DNA of 64,000 nt, taken from positions 12,159,501-12,223,500 of the forward strand of contig CM043878.1 of the NCBI GenBank assembly GCA_023846275.1, given 5' to 3'. Numbering within the stretch: position 1 is the stretch's first letter; every line of letters starts with the position of its first letter. Both the position numbers and the translations under genes were made by a program. This DNA comes from Vanilla planifolia (Eukaryota; Streptophyta; Magnoliopsida; Asparagales; Orchidaceae). This document shows positions 1 through 12,800 of this stretch, in pieces. The notes below the pieces were generated by a model. The model was not told the origin of the DNA. It saw nothing but the letters and a program-made list of their open reading frames with translations, and made no database searches.

Positions 1-841
1 TTTTTGCTCGGCAATCTGTTTTAATGGTTTTAGGGTTTACAAAATGTTATTCTTGTTCAATGCTCAAGCCCTACAAAAGAAGGTATGACTAGAGTTTCAA
101 AGGGTGAGAAGATTTCTGAGCTGGTTGGTCTGAGCTCGAAACTGTTATATGATAAATCCATTATCTCTCCTATCTACCCAATCTTGCAATAGCAATGTTT
201 CTTTCATCATTAAGGCTAGGATTGCATTGACACTGCTCAATATGACATGCAACAGAGTAATTGTGTAAAGCTTGCATGTAGAAAACTAGATAATTGTGCT
301 GCCCAAAGCATTACATTGCATTAAACATATTGAGGTAATATCTAAGTTAGTTTAAGTCCAACGATTTGGCCATTGCAGTTCAACCGTCCTTCATATAGGC
401 CCCCGTCCAATGCCCTGTTTTCTTATGGCATTGCAACAATTTTCTGTCAGTTTATTTTTTTTTAATCTGTTTTTTTGTACTAGAATCATGAGCATGGAAT
501 AAGTTTGTTGTACATTTCATAGATATCTCTGTAACAAGATTGAGATGGCTGAAAGTGCTTCTGCGAGACTGATTTTTTATGGTCAAGGTTAGCATGTGTT
601 CTGGTTATCAATATATCTCAACAATTGAATTTGAACTGATAATGTTTCATTTCTTAACTGTAATTTATTTCAATTAACACTGGTCGTTTCCACATTTTAT
701 TATTATTTCAGGGATTGTGGAATTTGTTGCATTTTTTGGTACTATGCTCAAGCAATTTTCATTATTTTGGCTTGGCCAATTGAGGTTGTTGGTTCACACT
801 CTGTGGTATTTATGTTTCATTTGTTTTTATCTGTTTTGCAG
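1..841. other. Intron sequence upstream of first visible DeSI exon
   Basis: AT-rich and T-rich sequence with stops in all frames. It ends in a polypyrimidine stretch and CAG just before the exon at 842. I looked for the expected preceding PPPDE exon (ending in an FHSAV-like motif) and did not find it, so this is probably the 3' part of an intron. Confidence 0.6.
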
Positions 842-3800
842 GTTTATGGTGATGAAGAATGGTCATTTGGTTTCTGTGAGAATGGTCCTGGAGTTTTCAG
901 TTGCCCGTCTGGTAAAAACCCAATGTATACTTACCGTGAAAGAATTGTTGTTGGAGAGACTGATTGTTCATTATTAAAAGTAAAGCAAATATTGAGGGAA
1001 CTTAGCCGAGAGTGGCCTGGTGAATCGTATGATCTTTTATCAAGAAATTGCAACCATTTTTGCGACGTGTTCTGTGAAAGATTGGGGGTGCCAAAACTTC
1101 CAGGTAAATAGATCAGGAACTGCAATATTATACTATCTAATGTTGCTTATCGCATGTCAAGATCTCATATTTTTCTTTGCCATCAATTATTTTCGTGCTC
1201 TCCCTTATACCTACCATTTTACATTGTAAATTGTTTCCCTTCCTTTTTAATGTTCTGGATTTTAACTTTATAGATGCAAATAACTATGTTTGGTAATGTT
1301 TATGTGTTATCTTTTGCTTTCCTTATAAGTCTGTGTTTTTTTTGTATTTCATTATGCAGGTGACATACACATACACACACACATATATATAATATGTAAG
1401 CACATCAAAGCCAATAATTTTACATTTCATTGTTTATCTAATTATTTCTCGAGATAGTCTCTAGTGGAGCAAAACTCATTGAAGTAATATAAAATGACAG
1501 TTTTTGATCCTCCAAATGTGTTATATTGATAATAGATTACATCATCTTGCTGAGAGGATTATGGCTTGTCACGAAAACAACTTTTTATTTTGTTTGAGTA
1601 TAGCAAGTGCTACTGTGCTGATACTTGGTTATATTTTTAAATAAGCTAGGGTTCTTACACCATCATAGATGCTACGACTATGGAATCTTGTCCAAGGTAT
1701 TAGAAATAGGATGTGATCTTAGAGTATAGGTATTTTAATTGACAAGTTGTTAGAGTTAGTTGATATCATGACCATGGATGTGTCTATATTTAAGTAATAT
1801 TTGTATTTAAGTAATCAACTAAGTATATAGTTTTGGATCAAAACTGGAAAAATATAGTGCATCTTAATATGATTGGAACAAAATTATAACTTTAAGAATT
1901 GTCAGAACAGAGTAAGCTATTAATATCAATAGTGTTTATTTTTCTCAAATAGCACTACACACTAGTGCTAAGAAGATTTGAAATAATGGAGAAGCAAATA
2001 CAAGGGATTTCTAAAATGAAAGGATTTTTTTTGAAGGTAACTTAAATTGACATTTAAAGGGGAAGCAAAAAAAAGTTAAAAGACTATTGTAGTGATCGTG
2101 GGTTTAAGGAGGCTAATAAAGATGATAAAGTCATTTTAGAATTTGCTTTAATGAATGATCTTATTTTTTCTAACAATTTCTTAAAAAAATGTGAAGAGCA
2201 TTGGATTTATTGTAAGAGTTTCTAGAACATATATTGATTATTTTAGTATAACAAAAAATCTTGTAAGGTTTATACATACATGGAGAATGTTTGGTCCCTC
2301 AAGAATGCCATTGAATGGTCTTAAATATCCACCTTAAAAACTGTCAGAGAAAAAAATCAGTCTTAAGATTAGGGAATTGAATGGATAAAAGTGATATTTT
2401 ATTAAAGAACAGACCATTGAAGCTATGCGATTGGGATATAGATGAGGATGCAAATGTTATGAAGAATAATATTGCATTTTGTATTTATAAGGCAGCCAAA
2501 GACATGCTTGGACAATCTTAAGTACCCATCTTAAATCATAGTGAAGGTTATTGGTGAAATCAAAATGCACACAACAAATTTGTGAAGAAGATCTGCCATA
2601 AAGCATAGCTTAATTTTAAGAATATGATAAATGCTAAATTTACAGAACAAAGTTGTGAAGAAGATTTTCCATAAAGCATAGCTTAGTTATAAGAATATGA
2701 AAATTTGGTAGAGATATTAAATATCATGATGATAGGTTGAAAAATAGTTAGTGATATTAAGAAAATCACATTTGAAAATTTATATTAGAGATTGGATACT
2801 AAAAAAAAAGAAACACACATAAATTTGCCAAAGCAAGATAGTAAAAAATTAAATATATTGATAAAGTAAAAATTATAAAATATGATTATAAGAAAGTATT
2901 TGTTGATAATGATGTTAAATTTAAATGAATGAGTTATTTGTTGATTTATAAGAGCTTAAGAATCTATTATTTTTTTGTTGATACATCCATGAAATAGAGG
3001 TGAGACCATTCTTAAAGATTATGGAAATGTTTTTGAAAAAATTATCTCTTGAATCATTAAGTTTTTCAGTATTTTTTTTGGATATAAAAAACATCTTGAA
3101 TAAGCATAGAAGAGGTAGTTTGTGATTTTTTTATAAGCACAAAGGGGATTCTTAGAGTGTTGTTATTTATGGTGTACTTTATGGTTGATATGTCATGGAC
3201 ATGGTGGAATAAATATATTTGTGACATAGATTAAAAAGATTGTAAGCTGAAGTAATCTATAATAGAAATATGGTTTTAATAGTTTGAAAAAATGATTTTT
3301 GCATTTAAAACAATCACTAAATAGAGAAGAGCTTGCAAGCTTGTGGTTTAAACAACCAGAGGGATTGATTAAAATTAGCACAGATAATGCATCTTGTAGG
3401 TGCTTAGGTGTAGTAGTATGGGGGAATCTTGTGATCCATGAGAGCTGTTTGTTGGTGATTTTGGTTAGAAATTTAAAGAAATTTCTATTCTGAAGATTGA
3501 AACAGGAACTATTAAGCTCGTTTTTGAGATTGTAGATCGCTAATCTCTTTGCTGGAGGACAAAAGAATCTCCTTTTCCTTGGGCAAAAGTGGGTGTCTCC
3601 TATAAAGAGAATTGTCATTTTTGGTGCAACAAGTATAATGAAAAGAGAATGAGCATAGAGAAGATGATTAAATGGGCTTTATACTAGTCAGAATTTAGTA
3701 TGATAGTGTACTTGACTCCTCTTGAAAATGTCCATATAGTTGAAAAGCATTGAATCCTTTGGCTATGAATTGTAGGTTTGTGGTTTTGGGCCCTTGCTCC

Positions 3801-6800
3801 ATGGGAGGTGACTAGATATAATAGAATTCATCCACTAGTTTAAAGTGTGGCAAGGGCTGACCTTAGGATAGGGTGGGAGTAATTGCTTTTCAATATTCCA
3901 TGCATGATTCTTTATAGAAATTTTCTTCTTGATTAGATTTCTTTTTGTAAGCTTGATTGAAGTTGAGCTTTCGATCTTTGAATATGAAGCCTGGTTTGGT
4001 GTTGGTTTGAAAGCTGGACTTTAAGGTGGTTGGGTTAGAGTAAGATTGTAGATTAACAATCTTCTAGTTGGAAGGAAAAAGGATCTCTTTTACCTTGGCA
4101 AAAGTGTTAGGTGATAGTTGGGTATCTTCTCAAGAGAGTTGTCATTTGCCATGTAATAAATATACAAACAAGAGAATGCCAACATAGACAAGATGACTAA
4201 ATTGGGTATTATAATACTTAGCATTTAGTATGATAATGTACTTCGCTCCTTTTGAAATATCCATATAGATGAAGAACTTCTAATCCTTTGGTTATGAATT
4301 GTAGTTTTGTAGTTTTGGGCCCTTGCTTCGTGTGAGGTGGCCACTTATTGTGGAACTCATCCACCTGTTGGAAGCGCAACAAGGATCGACCTTATGACAG
4401 GGTAGCCATATTACTCTGCGATCTTTCATGCACGATTCTCTATGGTGGTTTTTCTTAATTAAATTTCTTTTTGTAAACTTCATCGAAGTTGAACTTTCTA
4501 TCTCTAAGCTCGGTTTGGAGTTGGAAGCAGGACTTCAAGATGTTTGTGTTGAAGTAAGATTGTAGATTAGCAATCTCCTTGTTTTGGGACGAAAGGATCT
4601 CTTTTCCTTGACAAAAGTGATAAGTGATATTTGTGGTCTCCTATCAAGAGAATGGCCATTTTTGGTGCAATAAGTATACCAAGAAGAAAATGCAAGCATA
4701 CACAAGATGACTAAATGGGCTCTATAACAAGTAGAATTTAGTATGGTAGTGTACTTAGCTTCTCTTGAAATGTCCATTTGGATGAAGAATGTTGAATCCT
4801 TTTGCTATGAATTGTAGTTTTGTGGTTTTTGGCCCCTACTTTGTGGGATGTGGCTACTTATAATGAATTCATCCACTAGTTGGAACTGGCCTAATTATAT
4901 TTCTTTTTGTAAACTTGATCAAAGTCGAACTTTCAATCTCTGAAATTGAACCAACTTCTATGTTTAACCAAAAATAGTTGATTTTAGGGCTAGAAATTTT
5001 TTTTTTGTATCTTTGGTTTTGTAGGATCTTCATTTGACTTACCTTTCTTGGGATCTAACATCTAACTTGGAGTTTGGATCATCAACTTGATCAAATTGGT
5101 TGCTTAAAGATGATCTGATTTGATCCTTTGCAAAATAACTTGTTCTTGTTGTCTTTATTGGATTTCTCTTTTACTAAGATCTTTTTGAAGTTGACAAATG
5201 ATACCGAACTTTAATATTTTGAAGGTCTGAACATGTAAGAGTAGAAGCTTGGTTAATAAGCTATTCCAGTTTATTATCGTTTTTTATTGCCCACTTGTTC
5301 TTTGATGTTTCTGGTTGCTCGTTGGCATGTGGCATCTATTTCTTCTATTTTTCTTTTGGCATGTAACATTAGTACTTTTGAACTAATTTACATTGTTTTT
5401 CATTTAGATATTAAACTCAGGAGTGGATGTCAATTTTTATTGCTTGACTGCTTATTTTTAAAGCTTCCATGCTTTGTAAATTTACAGGTTGGGTCAATCG
5501 TTTTGCAAATGCTGGTGATACTGCAATGGTTGTTGCTGGAAATACTGCATTTCGGGTGAGAAAATATTTTTCTTTTCTTTTTTTAGCCCCTTCATTTAAG
5601 ATATTTAGTATCAGTTCGGAATTGGATATAGACATAGCCTATATTTCTGGTGTGCTGAAATGGCCTTCCATTGTCATAGTTTTAAGCTTTTGTTGATACC
5701 GAAGGCGGTCCTGTGGTGCCATTGAAATTTTTTGGTTTTCATTATTCATGTATTTTTGTTTTAGCGCTGTGATTTGTTGGTGTTATATGTATCCTTCTCA
5801 AAAGTAAGATATTATCCACTCTGCTCTTTTCCAATTCAATTACTTGAATAGATAAAGAAAGAAGATGAAGTTCTTTTTTTGGCATTATTTCGTTATTAGC
5901 ACAGTGAGTGCAGGGTAAGCCTGCCAAATCTCTGCGGAGTAAGCATATTGAAATGAGTTGCATTCACTTTTAAGAACTTTAAGGAGAGCGATCTTAATAT
6001 GAGGTTTGGCATTCAGTAAATGCAACAATACTTGAAAACAAGAACCCAAAATCATATTTTCACCTACTTTTTCTTTACTACGTCTTTTTTGTTGTGAACC
6101 AATGACTATTGGGAATTTATTCTTGGAGCCTATCCACTGATCCAAACATGATCAATTTCATTCATTTTATTAAAGGTTATTTTACAGCCTCTGATATTAT
6201 TTTTTTGGAAGATATCGACAAAAAAAAAATGGTGTAAATCTTTGCTCCCATGTTTCAAATGATGACACAGATATCAAGTTTACTCGGCCTAAAATGTCAT
6301 ATGTAGAGGTGCCAAATAAATTGAACACTCTGCCATTTTTCTCTTGCACAATGGTGGTCATTTGCTTTTCATTACTAAACATAATGCAGAAGTTTGTGGA
6401 ATTTTCCAAATTGATGACAATTGGCATCTCTTTTTTTTTTTTTTATCAACGTGATATTAATATCATCTACAAGTCTAGGACCTTCAAGATGTTTAAAAAT
6501 ATTTGAAGCACTGTTCTTTAATTTTCACTGTAAGTGTGTAAGTTTGGTGTCATACGGACTAAATAGATCTCTACTGTTCAAGTATTAGGTTTAGCTTTAT
6601 AATGACTAAATAGTTCTCGAATTTTCCACTCTTGAAGCTTAGATTCATCCTTTGATCTCCCTTTATATGTACTTGCAAAATAATGTTAATACTTTGTTTG
6701 TGTTGATGTGGTTGTTATTTTAAGGTATCATGAATTTTCTTTCCCGTAGAACATAGGAAGAAAAATAAAAGAAGAAGTTTGGTAAGTTTAAGCTTTCTTC

Positions 6801-9800
6801 ATTTCTTCTCAAAACTTGATGGGTACTGCTGGCATATAAGAAACTTCAGTTTTTTACATGGGATTTGATTTTATGGATATCCTAAAAATTGTGTATTCAC
6901 TAGTTTTAGGGTATTTGCTATGGTTGGGGGAAAATAATGCAAATAGCTAATCCTGCATATTATGAACACGACTTCTCTAGTTTTTAAAGCTGTCATCTGC
7001 GTTGGTCATATATTGTTTGCAACAGTATTTGTTAATATAATTCATAATTTGTGGATGGATATTTCTTGCCTAAACTATTTTCATTCTTTAACTTTCATCT
7101 GTTTTCATTTTCAGTACTAACATGTTCTGGTATCAGAGTAAGACTATTTATTTTTATTAACATAACAAAAAATAAGATTTTGATTTATGCTTATGATTAC
7201 ATACATAATGAAAAACCTATCTATCAATAAAGAAGGATGTTAATTTTAATTGTTTGTGCATGAATTATGTAATAATCAAAAGAATTATGCATTGGGGAGG
7301 GTTCAAGTTAGATCGATTTTACTCAATTTTCCCTGTATTCAACAATGGAATTGTGTCTGATTGATGGTAGAGATTGGAAACCAGGCTAGGAATTGAATTC
7401 ATTATAATAAAAATTTTAAGATGAATAAAATCTGAGTCAATTAATGAATTGAGTTAGCAGAACTAGAATGTGGAAGGATGGCTTTGGGGGGTGGGGGGGG
7501 GGGGGCCGGGGAGGGAGGACCTTGTCATCTTTGTTGACAAAAATCTTGATGGTGCCAACACGTTCTCTCATCTTTGTTTTCACCAGTTGTCTAAATTGCC
7601 TTGTTCCACAAAGAAACCCTCTCCTTCTCGAAATTCTCTTCTTCCACACTGCCATTGCTGTTGTGGTAAAAATATTCTGCAGTTGAGCATACCTTTTGTC
7701 CACTTCATGAGCAGAATGTTATCGTTGTTAATCATGGAGATGAATACATAGGCCATTGAGGGAGAATGAGAGTGATGAAGTTAGGAAGACACCAACTATC
7801 TTTTTTTAGTTTTATCTTTTTAAAGTATACAAAGCTGCTAGGCAAAATCTGTCAAACACAATGTCTTGACAAGTATCACTGTATTGTTTTTCTTGGCAGT
7901 TTACAGCATGCATGAGGCTGTGAGGTAGGCCATAACAAAAAATTTTGGGTGAAAGTATCTGATCACTTGAACTAACAACCAATTTTATCTTTTGGAACCA
8001 GGTTTTTTCAGAGAAGCGAGAACTAACCCAATAACTATTGGAATTGACCTAAACATCCAAATATTGGTTCTTGTTTCTAAACCTGAGTTGCACCAATATT
8101 GCATACTATTGGGATCCCTAGAAGTGAATTGCTTCCATTGTAAATTACTAGAACAGTGTATTTATTTGAGGCATCGTAACATGTTGCAATCAATGTATAA
8201 GCAATATGGCATTAAAAGTTAACATTTATTGTGTAAAATGACTATTTATCTAGTCATTTAATTAATGCCTTGTTTTGTTGATGTGGTTTTCAACTATTCT
8301 GAGATATTATGAATTATCCTTCCCGTAGAACTCAGGAAGAAAAATAAAAAAATTTTGATAAGTTTAAGCTTTCTTCATTTCTTCTCAAAACTTGATGGGG
8401 GTACTATTGGCATATAAGAAACTTCATTTTGTTTTACATGGGATTTAATGCCACCTGAAAATCGTGTATTCACCAGTTTTTGGATGTTTGCTATGGTTTG
8501 GGAAAAATAATGCAAATAGCTAAGCCTTCATATTATGAACAACTTTTCCAATTTTTAAAGTTATCATCTGCATTGGTCATTTTCCTGTTATTTAAGGTTG
8601 ATGTCCACGTTTATTGGTTGCAACTGTATGTTTTGATGTAATGCATAATTTGTGGATGGATATTTTTAGCCTAAACTATTTTCATTCTTTGATTATATAT
8701 TATTTTCTTATCAATGCATTTAATAACACTTGCTTATGCCCAAATCATTAAATTTTTTTCCAGCTACCTTAACATCAATAAGTGTTGCTCTATCATTTTT
8801 CTTACAAAAAATAAAATCTTTTCTCAGTGCTACTCTTCCGTTTTGACTTTTTCATTGTCACTAACATCTCATATCTTCATATCTAAGTTGGCCTGGCTAT
8901 TTAACATTTTTGTTAACAAAAAACTTAAATCAAGCTATATTTTGATATGGTGAAAGTTTGAGAAAGTTTAATAGTCATCTGTTTTCATTTTCAGTACTAA
9001 CATTTTCAGGTATCAGGCTAAGGCTATTTATTTTTTTAACACAACAAAAAAATAAGGTTTTTATACACATAATGAAAAACCTATCTATCCCTAAAGGAGG
9101 ATGTTAATTTTAATTTTATTTTCATGAATTGTATAATAATCAAAGGAATTTCACATTTAGGGTGCAAGTTAGATCAGTTTTACTCAATTTTCCTTAGATT
9201 CAACAATGGAATTGTGTCTGATTGGTGCTAGAGATTGTGAACCAGACTAGGAATTGAATTTATTAGAATAAAAAATTTAAGATGAATAAAATCTGAGTCA
9301 ATTAATGAATTATTTAAGCAAGAGAAGTAGAATGTGGAAGGATGGCTTTGGGTGGGAGGACCTTGTCATCTTTGTTGACAAAAATCTTGATGGTGTCAAC
9401 ACTTTCTCTCGCCTTTGTTTTACCAGTCTTTTAAATTGCTTCGTTCCGCAAAGAAACCCTCTTCTTTTCGAAATTCTCTTCTTCCACACTGCCATTGCTG
9501 TTGAAGTCAAAATATTCTGCACTTGAGACTACATTTTGTCCATTTAATGGGCACAACATTATCATTGTCAACCGTGAAGATGAACACACGGGCCATCGAG
9601 GGAGAATGAGAGTGATGAAGTCATGAAGGCACCTACTATCTTTTTTCAGTTTTATCTTTTTAAGTGTGCAAAGCTGCTAGGCAAAATCTGTGAAACACAA
9701 TGTCTTGACAACTATTACTGTATAGTTTTTCTTGGCAGTTTACAGCTTGCTTGAGGTTGTGAGGTTGGCCATAACAATAACTTTTTGAGAATATTTGATC

Positions 9801-12800
9801 ACTTGGATTATTATAGAACTAGATTTTTTGGATAAGCATGAACTAATCCAATAACTATTGGAATTGACCCAAACATCAATATATTGGTTCTTGGTTCTAC
9901 TAAACCTGAGTTGCACTTATATTATATTCTATTTGGACCCCTAGAAGTGAATTGCTTCCATTGTAATTACTAGAACAATATATTTATTTGAGGCATTATA
10001 ACATGTTGCAATCAATGTATAAGCAATATTTCATTAAAAATCAACATTTATTGTGTTATATATATAGTCTCACTAGCGAAAATAAAAATATCATAATATT
10101 TTATGATACAATAACTATTTTAATATTTCTAAACTAAATCTTGGTTTGAAACAACTAAAAATCTATAAGAGGAATTGTAATCCCTAAATCTTTGAATTAT
10201 TGGGAGTTACACAATGAATGAAGTGAAACTAGGATGCATAGAGCGTGCATTCAAGGATTATTTATATGATATGTTTTGATTTTTGGGAAAAGAAAGGATG
10301 TGCCAAGTGTGAGAGAAAAGAAGGTTGATGAAGAGAGAAGCTTATTAATCAGTGAGTATTATAGTAAAATGATTGACATCAAAGTTTTTTCTTTTTCTCT
10401 TTAGAAAATTATGTTGACATAGAAATTTAGGAGCTCACTAGTTAGTGCTGGCAAAATGTCTCATATATGGCCCACTAGTGTAACAACTCGTCATCATAAT
10501 CACTTAAAGGTATAGGTTTTTTTCTCATTTTGTAGAATAATGTTTAATAGTTAAAATTGGAATGTGAATGTAAAATTAAATAAGACAGATTTAACGGCGA
10601 ATTCTGGTTCTTGTTACGTAAATTTTGGAGCCATGATTAATTTGTAATTAATTTTTGAAGTTGTGAAGAACAGAATATTGAAATAATTAAAATGAAGCAA
10701 TAAATAAATAAATAAAATCGGGATTTAAGTATTTTGAAACCCCTCTTGCTTGCGATATTCGACGTGAATCCGGTCATTGGATGATTGCTGTGGAAGGGAT
10801 TTGGCGATCGAAAAGGAACGTAGGCTCCGGCGAACGAATGAGACCTTAATCGTTTAGACCATGAGCTTTTCGTTGTCGGAAATCCCAAGGAAGGTTGTGA
10901 TTCAAAACTTGAAAGGGATTAGCTTGAAGAAGGTAAGATCTTGTCGTGGTTTTACCTTTGATTTTTTGGTATGCAGCAAGAGTTATCTTTGGTTTCAAAA
11001 TTTCCCATTGTATGTATTATTTCGGGTTGTATGGGGTTTGCACCGGTATGCATGCGGCGTCGTTTTCGTTACAGGCCAGTGGAAAAAAAAATCCGATAAA
11101 ATTGAAATCAAAAGAAAAGGGTAAAATCCAAAATTAAAAAGAAGGGAAACTCTTGCAATAGTTATTGTCACTATTAACTGTGTGTACTCTGATTTGATGT
11201 CCTTTAGATGGTAATATTAATGTTATGATGGGCGGAATGTGACAACAAGTGTATATTTAGCTGACCAGATTTGTTAAGAAATGTTGATACTTGACACAAT
11301 GATCAAAATTTTAGAGGGAATTGGTGAATCTGACATGCAATTGGATTCATGAGGGTTTGGTCAGGAAGTGACCTCAGGAATATTCATCAAATATGGCCTC
11401 GGAAGGCTGCTATCATAGAGAGAATTTTTAAGACAAAAATAGTTGGAGAACATCCAGACAGCTTAAAAATCATGGAGAGAAATTATCATTGATGTTTGTT
11501 TTAGCTAGTCAAAAGAATGTTGCTGATCTTAATCAACCAAAATTTCAAAATAGTGTGCATAAATGGACTTCAACTAACCCAAGCATCTAATGCTCAATTA
11601 AAACTCTCCGTCTGCTTTGCTTAACAGAAACTTGTAACCAAAATATATTTTGATACATGACTTCATGACCAGTGGCAATGTACTAGTCAATCCTGGTATT
11701 TTTCCTTTGCATAAAGATATTGCATGGTAACAAAACAAATTTACAGCTTACAAGTGTAATTTAGTTGTATAAGGTTTGATAAATTTTGATGGAATAACTC
11801 TTTGAGGGTAAAGTACAATTAAAAGCAGCAAGTTGCCTGATACGGGATTCTCTAGTTACATTGGGGATGTAAACGTACTTATAGTGCTAGGTCCTTGTTA
11901 TTCAGAACATTGTCAGTCTGTGTTTTGCTTTTGAGTTTTACCATGTTGTTTGTGATCCTTTTTGTAACATAGAGGATGGAAACTTGATCCATATTTATTC
12001 ATATTTTATGAATGTATTTTGTACTTATAGAATCTATCTAAATTATAAGGCATTTTAAGGACACTGCTGCATTATTCCAGTTATAGTTTTTACCTTCATT
12101 ATGCATTTGCGGGGAAGAGGGCGTAGTTTTTAGTATTATCATCCAATTCACTTCAACAAATAGACATGGTTCGATAGTCAAAGTAATTTCGTCACTTTGG
12201 CGTTCCATTGGAGGATAGCCCTTTTGGCTCAATGTAGAAAGCCTACCATTTGCAGACGGTCATGTTTTAAACAGGATTTCTTGTTTCTCATGTAAGCATT
12301 CTCACTCATGATATCTCAAAGTGTTGTCACAAAAAACTTTTATCTGATCGACAAAACATCCTGCTATTGGCACTTGAAAGAGTAACTTTCTAGGTCTCGT
12401 TGCTTTGGTGAATTAGTTGATTCTTGAGACATTTTCTATGTTATGGAGCTAAACCAGTGAGCCATCACACTTTCTTCAAAGGATAGTTGCTTCCAAGCCC
12501 ATCTCCTAGTTGTCATCACTCAATCACTTCCTTTTCTACTAAGTGATTGTTGACAGATCTTAGTGGATAATATGGGTTGTTTCCCTTTCAAGTTTGGATC
12601 TTAGAAATTAAGAAGTTTGTCCGTAAAAATGATGACGGCCTGAATTCAGAGTTTCCTTGGGATTCATAAAGCTACGTGGGGCCACCCTATGCCCATAGAG
12701 TGTTTTACCTTGAGCTATTGACATCATACGCTCTACTTAAATAGATTTGTGAAAAACCAACTATTATCTAATTTTGGTTGGCCTTTCACCGCTAGTCATA

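Larger units (their letters stand above)
6689..10075 (+). repeat. Large tandem segmental duplication in DeSI intron (units 6689-8253 and 8265-10075)
   Basis: Two diverged copies lie head to tail. Matching anchors include CCCGTAGAAC (6743 and 8322), GTGGAAGGATGGCTTTGGG (7469 and 9333) and ATGTTGCAATCAATGTATAA (8181 and 10003). The second copy carries about 280 extra bp (8691-8974), or the first lost them. By eye identity is around 85 percent. Both copies hold an ORF-like patch (7437-7703 and 9310-9522, minus strand) with related translations, but neither resembles a known family. The copy order and orientation fit unequal exchange or a tandem element. Confidence 0.85.
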
